From positions 1-64,000 of the forward strand of contig NZ_JASBRN010000047.1 in assembly GCF_030149505.1 (NCBI RefSeq): 64,000 bases of DNA. The letters run 5' to 3'. The position numbers and the translations under genes were made by a program. Source of the DNA: Nocardioides sp. (GTDB taxonomy: Bacteria; Actinomycetota; Actinomycetes; Propionibacteriales; Nocardioidaceae). This document shows positions 17,701 to 24,591 of this stretch, piece by piece; the stretch's first letter is position 1; every line of letters starts with the position of its first letter. A model generated the notes under the pieces. It did not search any database. It was not told the origin of the DNA and saw only the letters and a program-made list of their open reading frames with translations.

Positions 17701-20690
17701 CTGGTCGCGGACCGCTGGGCGTCGTCGCGGGCCAGCATCGACTCGAGGATGTCGGTGGGGGTGAGCGGTCGGACCAGCGTCGGGTGGATCACCGAGTGGG
17801 GGTCTCCGTCGCCCACGACCTCGAGGTAGACGTGGTTGGCGTGCGCGCCGCGGGTCATCATCGTGTAGAGCTGCTGGCGCGACTCGGTGCCGGTGGCCAG
17901 GCCGTGCATGGTGTCGGCGGTGACGCCCTGGGCGGTGTGGACGGTGCACGCGTAGCCGAGCTCGGTGGATCGGGCGACGTAGTCGGCGGGCAGCCGCACG
18001 GTGCGGCCGTGCTGGGTGTGCTGGACGGTCAGGTCGCCGCCATCGTGGATCTCCAGCACGTGCCAGCGATCGCCGTTCTTCACCCAGTCGGTGGCTGAGG
18101 TGCGCAGCCGACGGTCGTTCTCACGGGTGATGATCAGCTCGCCGATCGAGGCCTCGTTGCCGTCGCCCAGCCGGCGCACCGGTCCGAGGCTGGCGCGGTC
18201 GGCCGGGTCGATCCCGTCGAGCCGGTGGGCGCGGGCCTGCTGGTTCAGCTCGCTGACCAGGTCGCGGGTGGGGGCGAGCATGATCGAGTCCAGACCGGTC
18301 GCGCGGTCGGCCTGCCAGGCGGCGAAGACCTCCTCGGTCATCGACGCCAGGTCGCCGACGTGGACCCGGTCGCGGTCGAGGTAGAAGCCGAGCGCTTCGG
18401 CCTTGCCCTCGCGCAGCGCGAGCGAGGCGGCACCCTCGGCGGGGTCCTTGAACCGGACGAGCTCGGTCAGCTGCAGCGCCCCGTGGGTGGCGCGGATGTC
18501 GCGCAGCACGCCGCCGGCGCCGATCGCGGAGAGTTGCTGGTCGTCGCCGATCAGGCGCACGCTGCCGCCACGCTCGAGGATGTAGGACACCGCGGCGTCG
18601 AGGGAGAGGGTGTCGGCCATCCCGGCCTCGTCGATGACCACGAGCGTGGAGGAGTCGATGCCGGCAACCCACGCGGGCATCGCGGCGCCGGACTCGCGGG
18701 CCTCCTGCAGCGAGTGCGTGAGCTTGGCCAGGGTGTCGGTCTGGGTGTCGATCTGCGAGCGCAGCGCGTCCGCGGCCGCGGCCGACGGTGCGAGGCCGAT
18801 GATCGTGCCGCCGCCGTCAGCCCACGCGCTGGCGAGCGCCCGCATCGCGGTGGTCTTGCCCGATCCGGCGGGCGCGATCGCGAGCTGGAGCCGTGCCCCG
18901 GAGGTGGCCATCTCCTTGACGAGGGTGGCCTGACCGGCGTTGAGGGTGATGCCGTTGGCGGTCGACTCGAGCAGCGCCAGGTCGACCGAGTCGGTCGAGA
19001 CGGCGTACCCGTCGTGGCGGCCGGCGGCCGCGACCAGGCGCTCCTCGGCGCCCAGCACCTTGCTCGAGGTGAACATCTCGGCGCCGCTCTGGGTGTAGAC
19101 CGAGGCGCCGTCGGCGCGGCACAGCTCGGCCGGCTCGCTGATGGTGTCCCACGGGCGGGCCATGCTCACCGAGCGTCCGTCGAGGACCTCGCTGACCAGC
19201 AGGTCGACCACCTGGGAGACCTGGTTGGTCGGCACGTTGGCGCCCCTGACCTGCCGCTGTGCCTCGGCGTAGACGTGCCAGTACTGCCAAGTGCTGCGGC
19301 CGCCCTCCATTGTCGACACGATTCGGTCGGTGGTCTTGGCGAACCACGCGGAGTCGGCCAGGGACCGGGCCGCTGCCTTCGGGTTGAGGGCGCCGTGGAC
19401 CATCTGCTTGACCCGCTGCGGAGTGCCGAGGACCTCGACGGCCTCGCGGTTCCAGGTCTCGCGCTGCTCGGCCAGCGAGCGGGGCTCGTGCTTGGCCTCG
19501 CGGGTCTCCAGCGTTGCCTGCTGGGACAGCTGGATGGTCTCCACCGGCGTCGGCGGCCGCCCGTGGGTGGCCTGGAAGGCGGCCGCGAGGACCTTGCGGC
19601 GGTCCTCGACGCTGGCGCGGCGCTTGGAGAACCGGCGGTTCAGCTCGGGGTCGACGCCGACGATCTCGCGCACCGGCCGCTTGCGGGCGTCCTCGTTCGG
19701 GCGCTCCTCGAAACGCACGCCGAGGGCGTCGACCAGGTGCCGCTCGAGCGCGGTGTTGTAGGTCTCCGAGGCCGAGACGACCGCCTTGTGCAGCGGTCGC
19801 CCGTCGATGGCCAGCCACTTGCCGTCGAGGGTCTGGACCTTGTTCGCCACGGCCACATGGGTGTGCAGGTCGGGGTCGCCGGCGCGTGAGTCGCGGTGGG
19901 TGAACGCGGTGGCGATCAGGCCGCGGACGTCGACCTGACGTACGCCGTTGGTGCCCTGGCGGGTGAACAGGGCCTTGGACTCGATGAAGTCCAGGGCGTC
20001 CTTGATCGCCGCCTGGTGGGCTCGCTCGATCACCGCGGCGGTCTTCTGGTCGGAGATCGCCCACAGCACCGAGACGCTCTTGACCGGGGAGAAGGTCAGG
20101 TCGTAGCCGGCCACCGCGTTGGTCTTCGGGCGGGAATGCTTGGCGATCGTGGCGGCGAGCTCGCGGGCGTCGGCCGGGTCGCGGCCGTGCTCGGCACGGA
20201 AGAACTCCGCGGCCACCTCGGTGCGGATCTTGGCCCGGTCGGCCGCGGGGACCGGCCAGTCACCGGGCAGGCCGGCGGCCTCGTTGAGGGCCGCGATGCG
20301 CTTGGCGACCTCGATCCGGAACGGGCTGATGTCGTTGTCGTAGACCTTGTACGGGGTGCCGAGGCGGACCGCGGTCTTGTAGTCGGCCTCGGTCGGGCGG
20401 CCGGCTTCGTCGCGGCCGATGCGCAGGTCCAGCTCCTTGGTCCGCTGGGTGGCCAGCGGGTGGTGTCCGGAGCCGAACAGGCTCTGCATGTGGTCGGCGG
20501 TGACGATGTCGCCGGCGTCGAGTCCCTCGATGCCGTCCATGCCCGATCCGAGCCACACGCCGGGCGTCTCGCCCTTCTCGGTGTAGTAGCTCGCCAGCCC
20601 GGTGTGGCCCTTGTCGGTGGCGTCCATCGCTGCGACCTGGCGGGTCAGGTAGTCGTACCCCGACCCGGCCGTCAGCTTGTGGAGGCTCAT
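14781..20690 (-). CDS. MobF/TrwC-type relaxase-helicase fused to a Toprim (DnaG-like) domain
   Basis: 1969 residues. Residues 1-400 form a TrwC-type relaxase: paired tyrosines ASYYTEKGE (Y35, Y36) and a histidine cluster ending DPDLHTHVAV (about 271-280). A superfamily-1 helicase follows, with Walker A APAGSGKT (about 607-614), DEAGM (about 683) and TVHTAQG (about 915). The C-terminal 400 residues look like a DnaG-type primase core: FRDRVMFPV, VIVEGPMDA (about 1657) and ATDADLAG (about 1703), the Toprim Glu and Asp-x-Asp motifs. No zinc finger is visible. ATG 20690 is preferred over GTG 20702 because AGGTGA lies 8 bases before it. It would nick oriT, unwind the transferred strand and possibly prime replacement synthesis. 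Confidence 0.9.
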   Translation of the reverse strand: MSLHKLTAGSGYDYLTRQVAAMDATDKGHTGLASYYTEKGETPGVWLGSGMDGIEGLDAGDIVTADHMQSLFGSGHHPLATQRTKELDLRIGRDEAGRPTEADYKTAVRLGTPYKVYDNDISPFRIEVAKRIAALNEAAGLPGDWPVPAADRAKIRTEVAAEFFRAEHGRDPADARELAATIAKHSRPKTNAVAGYDLTFSPVKSVSVLWAISDQKTAAVIERAHQAAIKDALDFIESKALFTRQGTNGVRQVDVRGLIATAFTHRDSRAGDPDLHTHVAVANKVQTLDGKWLAIDGRPLHKAVVSASETYNTALERHLVDALGVRFEERPNEDARKRPVREIVGVDPELNRRFSKRRASVEDRRKVLAAAFQATHGRPPTPVETIQLSQQATLETREAKHEPRSLAEQRETWNREAVEVLGTPQRVKQMVHGALNPKAAARSLADSAWFAKTTDRIVSTMEGGRSTWQYWHVYAEAQRQVRGANVPTNQVSQVVDLLVSEVLDGRSVSMARPWDTISEPAELCRADGASVYTQSGAEMFTSSKVLGAEERLVAAAGRHDGYAVSTDSVDLALLESTANGITLNAGQATLVKEMATSGARLQLAIAPAGSGKTTAMRALASAWADGGGTIIGLAPSAAAADALRSQIDTQTDTLAKLTHSLQEARESGAAMPAWVAGIDSSTLVVIDEAGMADTLSLDAAVSYILERGGSVRLIGDDQQLSAIGAGGVLRDIRATHGALQLTELVRFKDPAEGAASLALREGKAEALGFYLDRDRVHVGDLASMTEEVFAAWQADRATGLDSIMLAPTRDLVSELNQQARAHRLDGIDPADRASLGPVRRLGDGNEASIGELIITRENDRRLRTSATDWVKNGDRWHVLEIHDGGDLTVQHTQHGRTVRLPADYVARSTELGYACTVHTAQGVTADTMHGLATGTESRQQLYTMMTRGAHANHVYLEVVGDGDPHSVIHPTLVRPLTPTDILESMLARDDAQRSATSLIREQADPATRLGEAAQRYLDSLYVAAEDLLRHETITAADGTTLNVVDALDSAVETLVPGLSEEAAWPTLRAHLLLLGAAGENPVDALRAAAGDRELETAHDRAAVLDWRLDASGLRNAGTGPLPWMPAVPARLAEDPHWGAYLAQRAHLVTELADQVSTRATEQADKGALPVWAQNGIRPETATIADVEVWRAAMQVPGDDRRPTGAPQLQKISATWQRRLNKSVTGDHTPALKEWRQLLYSLAPQVRDDEFTPLLAERLAAMSRAGVTAHELLRTATAPDHPAGPLPDEHAAAAVWWRMARQLTPAVAAQIGDGSHGESVTTEWTPRLAELFGPERAASIQASTWWPALVSNVDHGVQRGWQVDALLGAGRAMPSDGWDGVDECQALVWRTSIALETAPDEHGHEVHFDEPPADLWEGVDPDPAAFVDHPDDVPWPLTEDPGPEHEPVDEGQYDEHQVNALEAADEDQYVEPDLTLSAYIRDLGGTRLEPTDADLRLMYQRAEEWQSSPVSRERMVEINDMAQAFFEARFADSWGRDYLTGRFGVDLAGDERFRPGQAPAGWTNLVDHLRGRGVSDTEMIATGVATEASNRRLIDRFRDRVMFPVIHQGEVLGFVGRRRPDLTDADKGGPKYLNTADTPLFHKGAQLFGVVDELLAEGAVPVIVEGPMDAVAVTIASAGLYVGVAPLGTSLTDEQAAQLAAVGRDPIVATDADLAGQVAAERDFWMLTPHGLDPGYARFPDGLDPADLLAQHGPAALTAAVASGQPAFRSLGDHLLTERLDNLAPEQARVAAMRILSARPSRAWEPGVNQVRTRLQLSQMQARRDLRDAVKSWDADPRKAALAELHKSSEVRARLAAAAEQTPAERWAPLARELDPRLLEQGDWAATAAMLQQAHEQGHDVDAATRGLVAEKPLGDSPARDLRYRVMSRLELAIDDTGAGSPPSTTSQGAARDRQDVNRPRPPRPGTPRR

Positions 20691-20697
20691 CGTCACG

Positions 20698-20731
20698 GTC
20701 ACCTACGTGCGCACGCGCGTGGCAGGCGATC
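20698..20731 (-). promoter_or_regulatory. Bipartite control motif, copy D, before the relaxase
   Basis: Read on the minus strand: GATCGC (20731-20726), exactly 20 bases, then TAGGTGAC (20705-20698). The second block ends 7 bases before the relaxase ATG, so it could double as ribosome binding site, or the message may be leaderless. It is divergent from copy C 230 bases away. Confidence 0.65.
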
Positions 20732-20935
20732 ACTTTCGGCCGGATTTCTGATGTGTTCTTTCTATTCGGCAAACCGAGAATGCAAGAGGTGTGTGGCACT
20801 TCGTCGGTCGCGAGAAATCGGGGGGACGCTGAGGGGAGTCGGTGACGGCTGGGGCGTCGGGTTCGGATCGGGCTGGCTGGACGGGTTCGGCTGGGTCGGT
20901 GGGGGAGCGGATTTCGAAGGATTCTGGGGTTCGGT

Positions 20936-20969
20936 GATCGCTCGGGGACCGGGAAATGTCGTAGGTGAC
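20936..20969 (+). promoter_or_regulatory. Bipartite control motif, copy C
   Basis: GATCGC at 20936-20941, exactly 20 bases, TAGGTGAC at 20962-20969, followed 34 bases later by the ATG at 21004. Same spacing and blocks as copies A, B and D. Confidence 0.65.
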
Positions 20970-21003
20970 TGTCAGAGTCCATGTCGACACGAGTGAGGAC
21001 CGG

Positions 21004-21390
21004 ATGAGTCAGCAGACGATCAAGCAGCAGGCGCGGCGTACGGCACGGGAGATGGCCGAGAAGCGGCGCAAGGAGCGCGAGGAGCGAGAGCGCCGGGTGA
21101 TCGACCTGGCCGAGCAGGTCATGGTCGCAATCGGTGAGCGAGACGCGGCAGTGGCCGAGACCGAGAAGCGCGCCGGTGCTGCGCTGCGGGAGTTGACCGA
21201 GCGCGAGGGCCTGTCCCTGAGCGAGGCCGTCGAGTGGTGCGGCGAGACCGTGAGCGTCCGGGAGGCCACGCGGCTGCGGCGGCTCGCCAGTGAGTCCCAG
21301 GCCGAGGACGACGGCGAGCAGGACGGCGACGGCACGACCGCGCTCGCGACTGCCGGGAGCGGGGGAGCGGGTGCCGGTTCGGCGGCTTGA
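21004..21390 (+). CDS. Charged coiled-coil protein divergent from the relaxase
   Basis: 128 residues from ATG 21004. Residues 1-60 are a highly charged Arg/Lys/Glu helix (AEKRRKEREERERRV) likely to form a coiled coil; residues 65-95 (LTEREGLSLSEAVEWC) may form a small helical DNA-contacting unit; the tail is Gly/Ala-rich. Small charged proteins encoded opposite a relaxase are often relaxosome accessory factors, which is the best guess here, but no family is recognised. The frame is open upstream of 21004, but motif C and the GAGGA before ATG 21004 favour this start. Confidence 0.6.
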   Translation: MSQQTIKQQARRTAREMAEKRRKEREERERRVIDLAEQVMVAIGERDAAVAETEKRAGAALRELTEREGLSLSEAVEWCGETVSVREATRLRRLASESQAEDDGEQDGDGTTALATAGSGGAGAGSAA

Positions 21391-21898
21391 TGACGCCGGC
21401 CTCGCGGCGGTCGCGGCAGCGATCGCCGATCCGGCGGTGCTCACGCGGTACCGGGCGAAGGTCGCCACGGTGCCGGGCAGTGAGTGCCTGTGGTGGACCG
21501 GCGCGGTGGCCGGTCGGTCCGAGCGCGAGCGCACGGACGGCGGCGGTCATGGCCGGTTCTGGTACGCGCCGGGGCGGGTGATCATCGCGCACCGGTTCGC
21601 GTACGCGGTCATGCACGGTGTGGACGCGCTCGCGGAGGCGCGGCTGCTCGGGCATCGCTGTCACAACCCGCTGTGCCAGCGGATCGCGCCCGATCACGTT
21701 GTGGTGTCGAGCGCGGCGCAGAACCGGCGCGAGTGGTCGGTGCAGCGACGGCTGCCCTACAGCCCGTTGGCCGACCCGCGCGGGCCACGTCGGCGGGCGC
21801 GGGAGCTGCGCGACCTGGCGCGTGAGGACCCGCAGCTCGTGGCCGACGACCTCGCGCGGCTGCAGGAACTGCTGGGCGAGCAACTGACCCTGTGGTGA
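21371..21898 (+). CDS. HNH-like endonuclease
   Basis: 175 residues from GTG 21371, which follows GGGGGAG and overlaps the previous gene by 20 bases. The core resembles phage- and plasmid-type HNH proteins: ECLWWTGAV, a GHGRFW segment, AHRFAYAVMHG, then GHRCHNPLCQRIAPDHV with the Cys/His spacing of the HNH fold. It would be a metal-dependent DNA endonuclease, possibly homing or host-takeover related. Catalytic competence is not certain because the expected Asn/His pair is read by eye only. A strong terminator follows at 21913. Confidence 0.65.
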   Translation: MPVRRLDDAGLAAVAAAIADPAVLTRYRAKVATVPGSECLWWTGAVAGRSERERTDGGGHGRFWYAPGRVIIAHRFAYAVMHGVDALAEARLLGHRCHNPLCQRIAPDHVVVSSAAQNRREWSVQRRLPYSPLADPRGPRRRARELRDLAREDPQLVADDLARLQELLGEQLTLW

Positions 21899-21912
21899 CC
21901 AGCCGGACGCAG

Positions 21913-21948
21913 AAGGCCGCCCGCACCGTCGATGGTGCGGGCGGCCTT
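21913..21948. terminator. Strong bidirectional hairpin terminator
   Basis: Perfect 15-bp stem AAGGCCGCCCGCACC / GGTGCGGGCGGCCTT with a 6-base loop (21928-21933), placed between the convergent genes ending at 21898 (+) and 21960 (-). Without a long U tract, as is common in GC-rich actinomycetes. Confidence 0.75.
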
Positions 21949-21959
21949 GCGGTTGTTGG

Positions 21960-22331
21960 TCAGGCTGGCTCGCCGTCAAGGAGCCGACCGAGCGTCTCCC
22001 ACAGGTCGAGGTAGCCGTCCGCGTCCTCGGGCGACTGCTCGCCCCACTTGGCGTGAAGAGCGCGGATGCGGTCGAGACGGTCGAGGCGGTCGGGCAGGGC
22101 GTCGCGGGCAGCGGCCATGAACTCCACGTCGGGCGCGTGCTCGGGAACGTCGCCCCCGCGCGGGTACTTCTTGATCCCGAGCCGCTGCCAGTGAGCACCG
22201 GCGTAGGCGACGAGGATGTTGTCCGGGAGCAGGGCGTCGGCAGCGGTGGCGCGGATCTTGTCGCCGTGAGGTGTCCACGGGCCTGGGGTGGCGCGGGCCT
22301 CAAGGGCGCGGAGCGTGGCGTCGTCGCTCAT
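21960..22331 (-). CDS. Small Ead/Ea22-like phage-type protein
   Basis: 123 residues. The N-terminus (LRALEARATPGPW) and a central EFMAAARDALPDRLDRL segment resemble the Ead/Ea22-like small proteins found in phages and plasmids. Function unknown. It is the last gene of a tightly packed leftward set and ends 12 bases from the terminator stem. Its ATG overlaps the stop of the preceding gene. Confidence 0.55.
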   Translation of the reverse strand: MSDDATLRALEARATPGPWTPHGDKIRATAADALLPDNILVAYAGAHWQRLGIKKYPRGGDVPEHAPDVEFMAAARDALPDRLDRLDRIRALHAKWGEQSPEDADGYLDLWETLGRLLDGEPA

Positions 22332-22573
22332 GCTGGCTGGTCCTCCCGGTCGGTCGAGCGGTCGAGCCTTGTGGACGCGGCCGCGACGACGACGCTGATG
22401 CGGGCAGCCAGCGCCCGCAACTCGGCAGGCGTGCCCTGGATCGCAACCACGTCGTCACCGGCGAGCGTCAGGACCGGCTGACGGTGCTCACCGGCTCCCA
22501 CCCAGTCCTCGCCGGGAGTGAAGACCTGGAGGCTGGTCTCGCGGGCGGCCAGCCAGGCGGTGTGCGCGCTCAC
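22328..22573 (-). CDS. Small hypothetical protein
   Basis: 81 residues from GTG 22573 (MSAHTAWLAARETSLQV ..). It contains LTLAGDDVVAIQGTPAELRALAARI, which looks like a short beta-strand pair plus helix. No family recognised. Stop and start are both shared in 4-base overlaps with its neighbours, so it is translated as part of the leftward set. Confidence 0.5.
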   Translation of the reverse strand: MSAHTAWLAARETSLQVFTPGEDWVGAGEHRQPVLTLAGDDVVAIQGTPAELRALAARISVVVAAASTRLDRSTDREDQPA

Positions 22574-22875
22574 GGGGTCACCTCGGCGGGTGCGGCGCCG
22601 ATCAGGCGGCGGAACGCCTCCACGTCGGCCTCGAGCGAGAACAAGCGGCGCCGGTGCTGGTCGTTCTCGGCGCCGACCTCGGCCAGGACTTCGGCGAGGC
22701 CGTCGAGGAACGCCACGACGGCACCGGCGGTGACCGTCTCGCCCATCGCGGTCCACGGCTTCGGGACGCGGCTGCTGGCGGCGTACGGCATCTTCATCAT
22801 GGCGGCGAGGATGCGGCGCTGGCCGCGCTCGCTGATCACGGTGCCGGTCGGGTCCGGCTGGGTCTGCTCCGTCAT
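22570..22875 (-). CDS. Small hypothetical helical protein
   Basis: 101 residues from ATG 22875. The C-terminal half (LDGLAEVLAEVGAENDQHRR ..) reads as a long amphipathic helix. No family recognised. It overlaps both neighbours by a few bases. Confidence 0.5.
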   Translation of the reverse strand: MTEQTQPDPTGTVISERGQRRILAAMMKMPYAASSRVPKPWTAMGETVTAGAVVAFLDGLAEVLAEVGAENDQHRRRLFSLEADVEAFRRLIGAAPAEVTP

Positions 22876-23111
22876 CACTGCTCCTGTTCGGTGGTGCGGG
22901 TGGCGTACTCGGCGTGCAGGGCGTCCAGCCCCGTGGCGACGCTGGACAGGGCCGCGTCCAAGTGGGCGCGGGCGCTCTCGGGAGTCCACCGGCGCACGTC
23001 GCGCAGCCGGTGCTCGATGACGATCAGGTCGCAGGCCGTCTCGCTGAGGGTGTGCCGGTCCTTGGCCGCGCTGGCCGCGACGTCGGTGGGGGTGGCGGTC
23101 GGCTGGCTCAT
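22875..23111 (-). CDS. Small hypothetical helical protein
   Basis: 78 residues from ATG 23111 (MSQPTATPTDVAASAAKDRH ..), mainly helical, with two Trp/Arg-rich turns (RDVRRWTPESARAHLDAAL). Unknown family. ATGA-type coupling links it to the genes on both sides. Confidence 0.5.
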   Translation of the reverse strand: MSQPTATPTDVAASAAKDRHTLSETACDLIVIEHRLRDVRRWTPESARAHLDAALSSVATGLDALHAEYATRTTEQEQ

Positions 23112-23392
23112 CGCAGGACGTCCTCGACTGCGCGGCGCTTGGCCTCGTCGAGCGTCGCGGTGCGCATCCCCCAGCGCTGCCCGTAGCCGCCGTCGATGTC
23201 GGCGTAGAAGCCCGGCGCGAGGTAGGTCGCGTGGTCGCCGGGGGTGATCCGGATCAGGTACGTCCGCCCGTGTGCGTGCACGCTGGCGGTGTGTGCGGTC
23301 CAGCGACCCGGCCAGCGGTCGTCGGCGTCCACGGCGTGCCACTCGACGGGCGCGGCCTGCGCCGTGGTGTGGGTGGTGGTGGTGTCGGTCAT
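23108..23392 (-). CDS. Small hypothetical protein, possible Arc/phage accessory type
   Basis: 94 residues from ATG 23392, preceded by GAAGGAGGA. A Thr-rich N-terminus is followed by a beta-rich segment (YLIRITPGDHATYLAPGFY). It is the first gene of the five-gene overlapping set that runs to 21960. No family assigned. Confidence 0.5.
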   Translation of the reverse strand: MTDTTTTHTTAQAAPVEWHAVDADDRWPGRWTAHTASVHAHGRTYLIRITPGDHATYLAPGFYADIDGGYGQRWGMRTATLDEAKRRAVEDVLR

Positions 23393-23469
23393 GGCTCCTC
23401 CTTCGGTTGGGCCGGTGGCGGGCCGGACTCGGGGGTCTCAGCCCGCCACCGGAGGAACTGGCGTGTCGG

Positions 23470-24474
23470 TCAGGCCGGGGCGAGCGCGGTCCAGGCGCGG
23501 CGCTTGATCCGGTCGGGGTCGTCGCTGGTGAGCACCCGCGCGGCCCGGGCGGTCTGCTCGTCGCCCTTGGTGCGGACCGGGGCGTAGTGGTCGACGTACT
23601 CGGCCACGGCCTGGTAGCCGGCCCACGCGGTGTCGCGGATGCCGGCCTGCGTCTCGGCGTCGGCGAAGAGCCAGTGCAGCCGGGAGCGGCGACGGCGCTC
23701 GGTCTCGCGGACTCGCTCGGTTGCGTTGGCCTCGGCCTTGCCGAACGTGGCGTCGATCAGGGCGTCGAACGCGGCGTCGGTCATGGTCTGCTGGATCAGC
23801 CGCTCGGCCTCGACCCGGAACGCGTCGACGTAGGTGAAGGTCAGCCCGAGCGCGTCGCGGGCGGCCTGCACAGCGGCCTTGGCGTTGCGGGTGTGCCGGA
23901 TCGAGAACGACGACTCGTGGTTGCGCAGGGCCGCGCTCTGGGTGTTCGCGCACACGACGCGGACCGGGGTCACGAGGATGCGGAACGCGCTGGACCCGTC
24001 GTGGCTGTTGAGCGCGGCGATGTTCAGGTCGACGCGGTCGGTGCCGCCGACGGTGAGCGAGTCGGGCAGCTGCATCGTGATGAACACCTGCCGCCCGCCG
24101 CGCAGCGACCCGGCGGTGTCGAAGATCGCGCCCGACTCGTCGGCCAGCAGGTTCAGGAACTCGGCGTGGTCCTCGTTCTGCAGCGGGGTGTAGCCGCCAC
24201 CCACGACGCCGAGCGCCTCGGGCTCGCCGGTGAACGGGTTGGTGCGCACCGTGGCGAAGCCGGGAACCTCGATCGCGGTGACGCCGCCCTCGCTCACCTC
24301 GGCGGTGGTGAGCGGCAGCTTGCGGACGTCCCAGCCCCCCAGGTGGCCGAGTCGCATGGCCTCTTCGGCGGTGAACGCGCGGTCGCGGACGGTGGTGCCC
24401 AGGCGGTGCCAGGCGTCCTTGCGGGCGAAGACGGCGGCGGCCTGCGAGCCGTGGGTCTCGATCTCGTGTGACAT
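23470..24474 (-). CDS. DUF932 / phage-plasmid-like protein
   Basis: 334 residues. The sequence AWHRLGTTV near the N-terminus, GGGYTPLQNEDHAEFLNLL, and RVVCANTQSAAL in the centre are characteristic of DUF932 (phage/plasmid-like protein, TIGR03299). The family is frequent in plasmids and phages, and its biochemical role is not settled. An RBS GGGAGGAC lies before the ATG. A dyad ACTGA-GT-TCAGT sits at 24508-24519 about 34 bases upstream and may be its operator. Confidence 0.85.
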   Translation of the reverse strand: MSHEIETHGSQAAAVFARKDAWHRLGTTVRDRAFTAEEAMRLGHLGGWDVRKLPLTTAEVSEGGVTAIEVPGFATVRTNPFTGEPEALGVVGGGYTPLQNEDHAEFLNLLADESGAIFDTAGSLRGGRQVFITMQLPDSLTVGGTDRVDLNIAALNSHDGSSAFRILVTPVRVVCANTQSAALRNHESSFSIRHTRNAKAAVQAARDALGLTFTYVDAFRVEAERLIQQTMTDAAFDALIDATFGKAEANATERVRETERRRRSRLHWLFADAETQAGIRDTAWAGYQAVAEYVDHYAPVRTKGDEQTARAARVLTSDDPDRIKRRAWTALAPA

Positions 24475-24507
24475 GTCGGGGGTCCTCCCGGGTAGCGGAT
24501 CAAACGA

Positions 24508-24519
24508 ACTGAGTTCAGT
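24508..24519. promoter_or_regulatory. Dyad ACTGA-GT-TCAGT before the DUF932 gene
   Basis: Perfect 5-bp inverted repeat with a 2-base centre, 34-45 bases upstream of the DUF932 ATG. It is followed at 24526-24534 by TTTCTATTC, a 9-mer also present at 20759-20767 and, inverted, at 26199-26207 before the ParB-like gene, where GAACTGA (26208-26214) is also repeated. Probably a common operator. Confidence 0.45.
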
Positions 24520-24537
24520 CTATGGTTTCTATTCCAC

Positions 24538-24571
24538 TGAGGGCGGTTCTCCACAGGAAGAACCGCCCTCA
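24538..24571. terminator. Hairpin terminator after the ParB-like gene
   Basis: Perfect 13-bp stem TGAGGGCGGTTCT / AGAACCGCCCTCA with an 8-base loop between the stop of the ParB-like gene (24592) and the DUF932 promoter region, both on the minus strand. Confidence 0.7.
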
Positions 24572-24591
24572 GGTGGGGGAGTGGGGGCCGG

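Larger units (their letters stand above)
20691..21003. other. Divergent intergenic region, candidate oriT and control region
   Basis: A 313-base gap between the relaxase gene (leftward) and the small gene at 21004 (rightward). It holds control motifs D and C facing outward, an A/T-richer patch at 20744-20785 with GTTCTTTCTATTC (20755-20767) and a small imperfect hairpin (TTCGG-CAAA-CCGAG, 20765-20778), and a run of G-rich direct echoes (GGCTGG, GGGTCGG). Origins of transfer often lie beside the relaxase gene, but no nic consensus for this relaxase type could be recognised. Confidence 0.4.

Noticed and set aside
23829..23838. Another TAGGTGA occurrence
   Set aside because: Inside the DUF932 coding region and without GATCGC 20 bases upstream, so not counted as a control motif copy.
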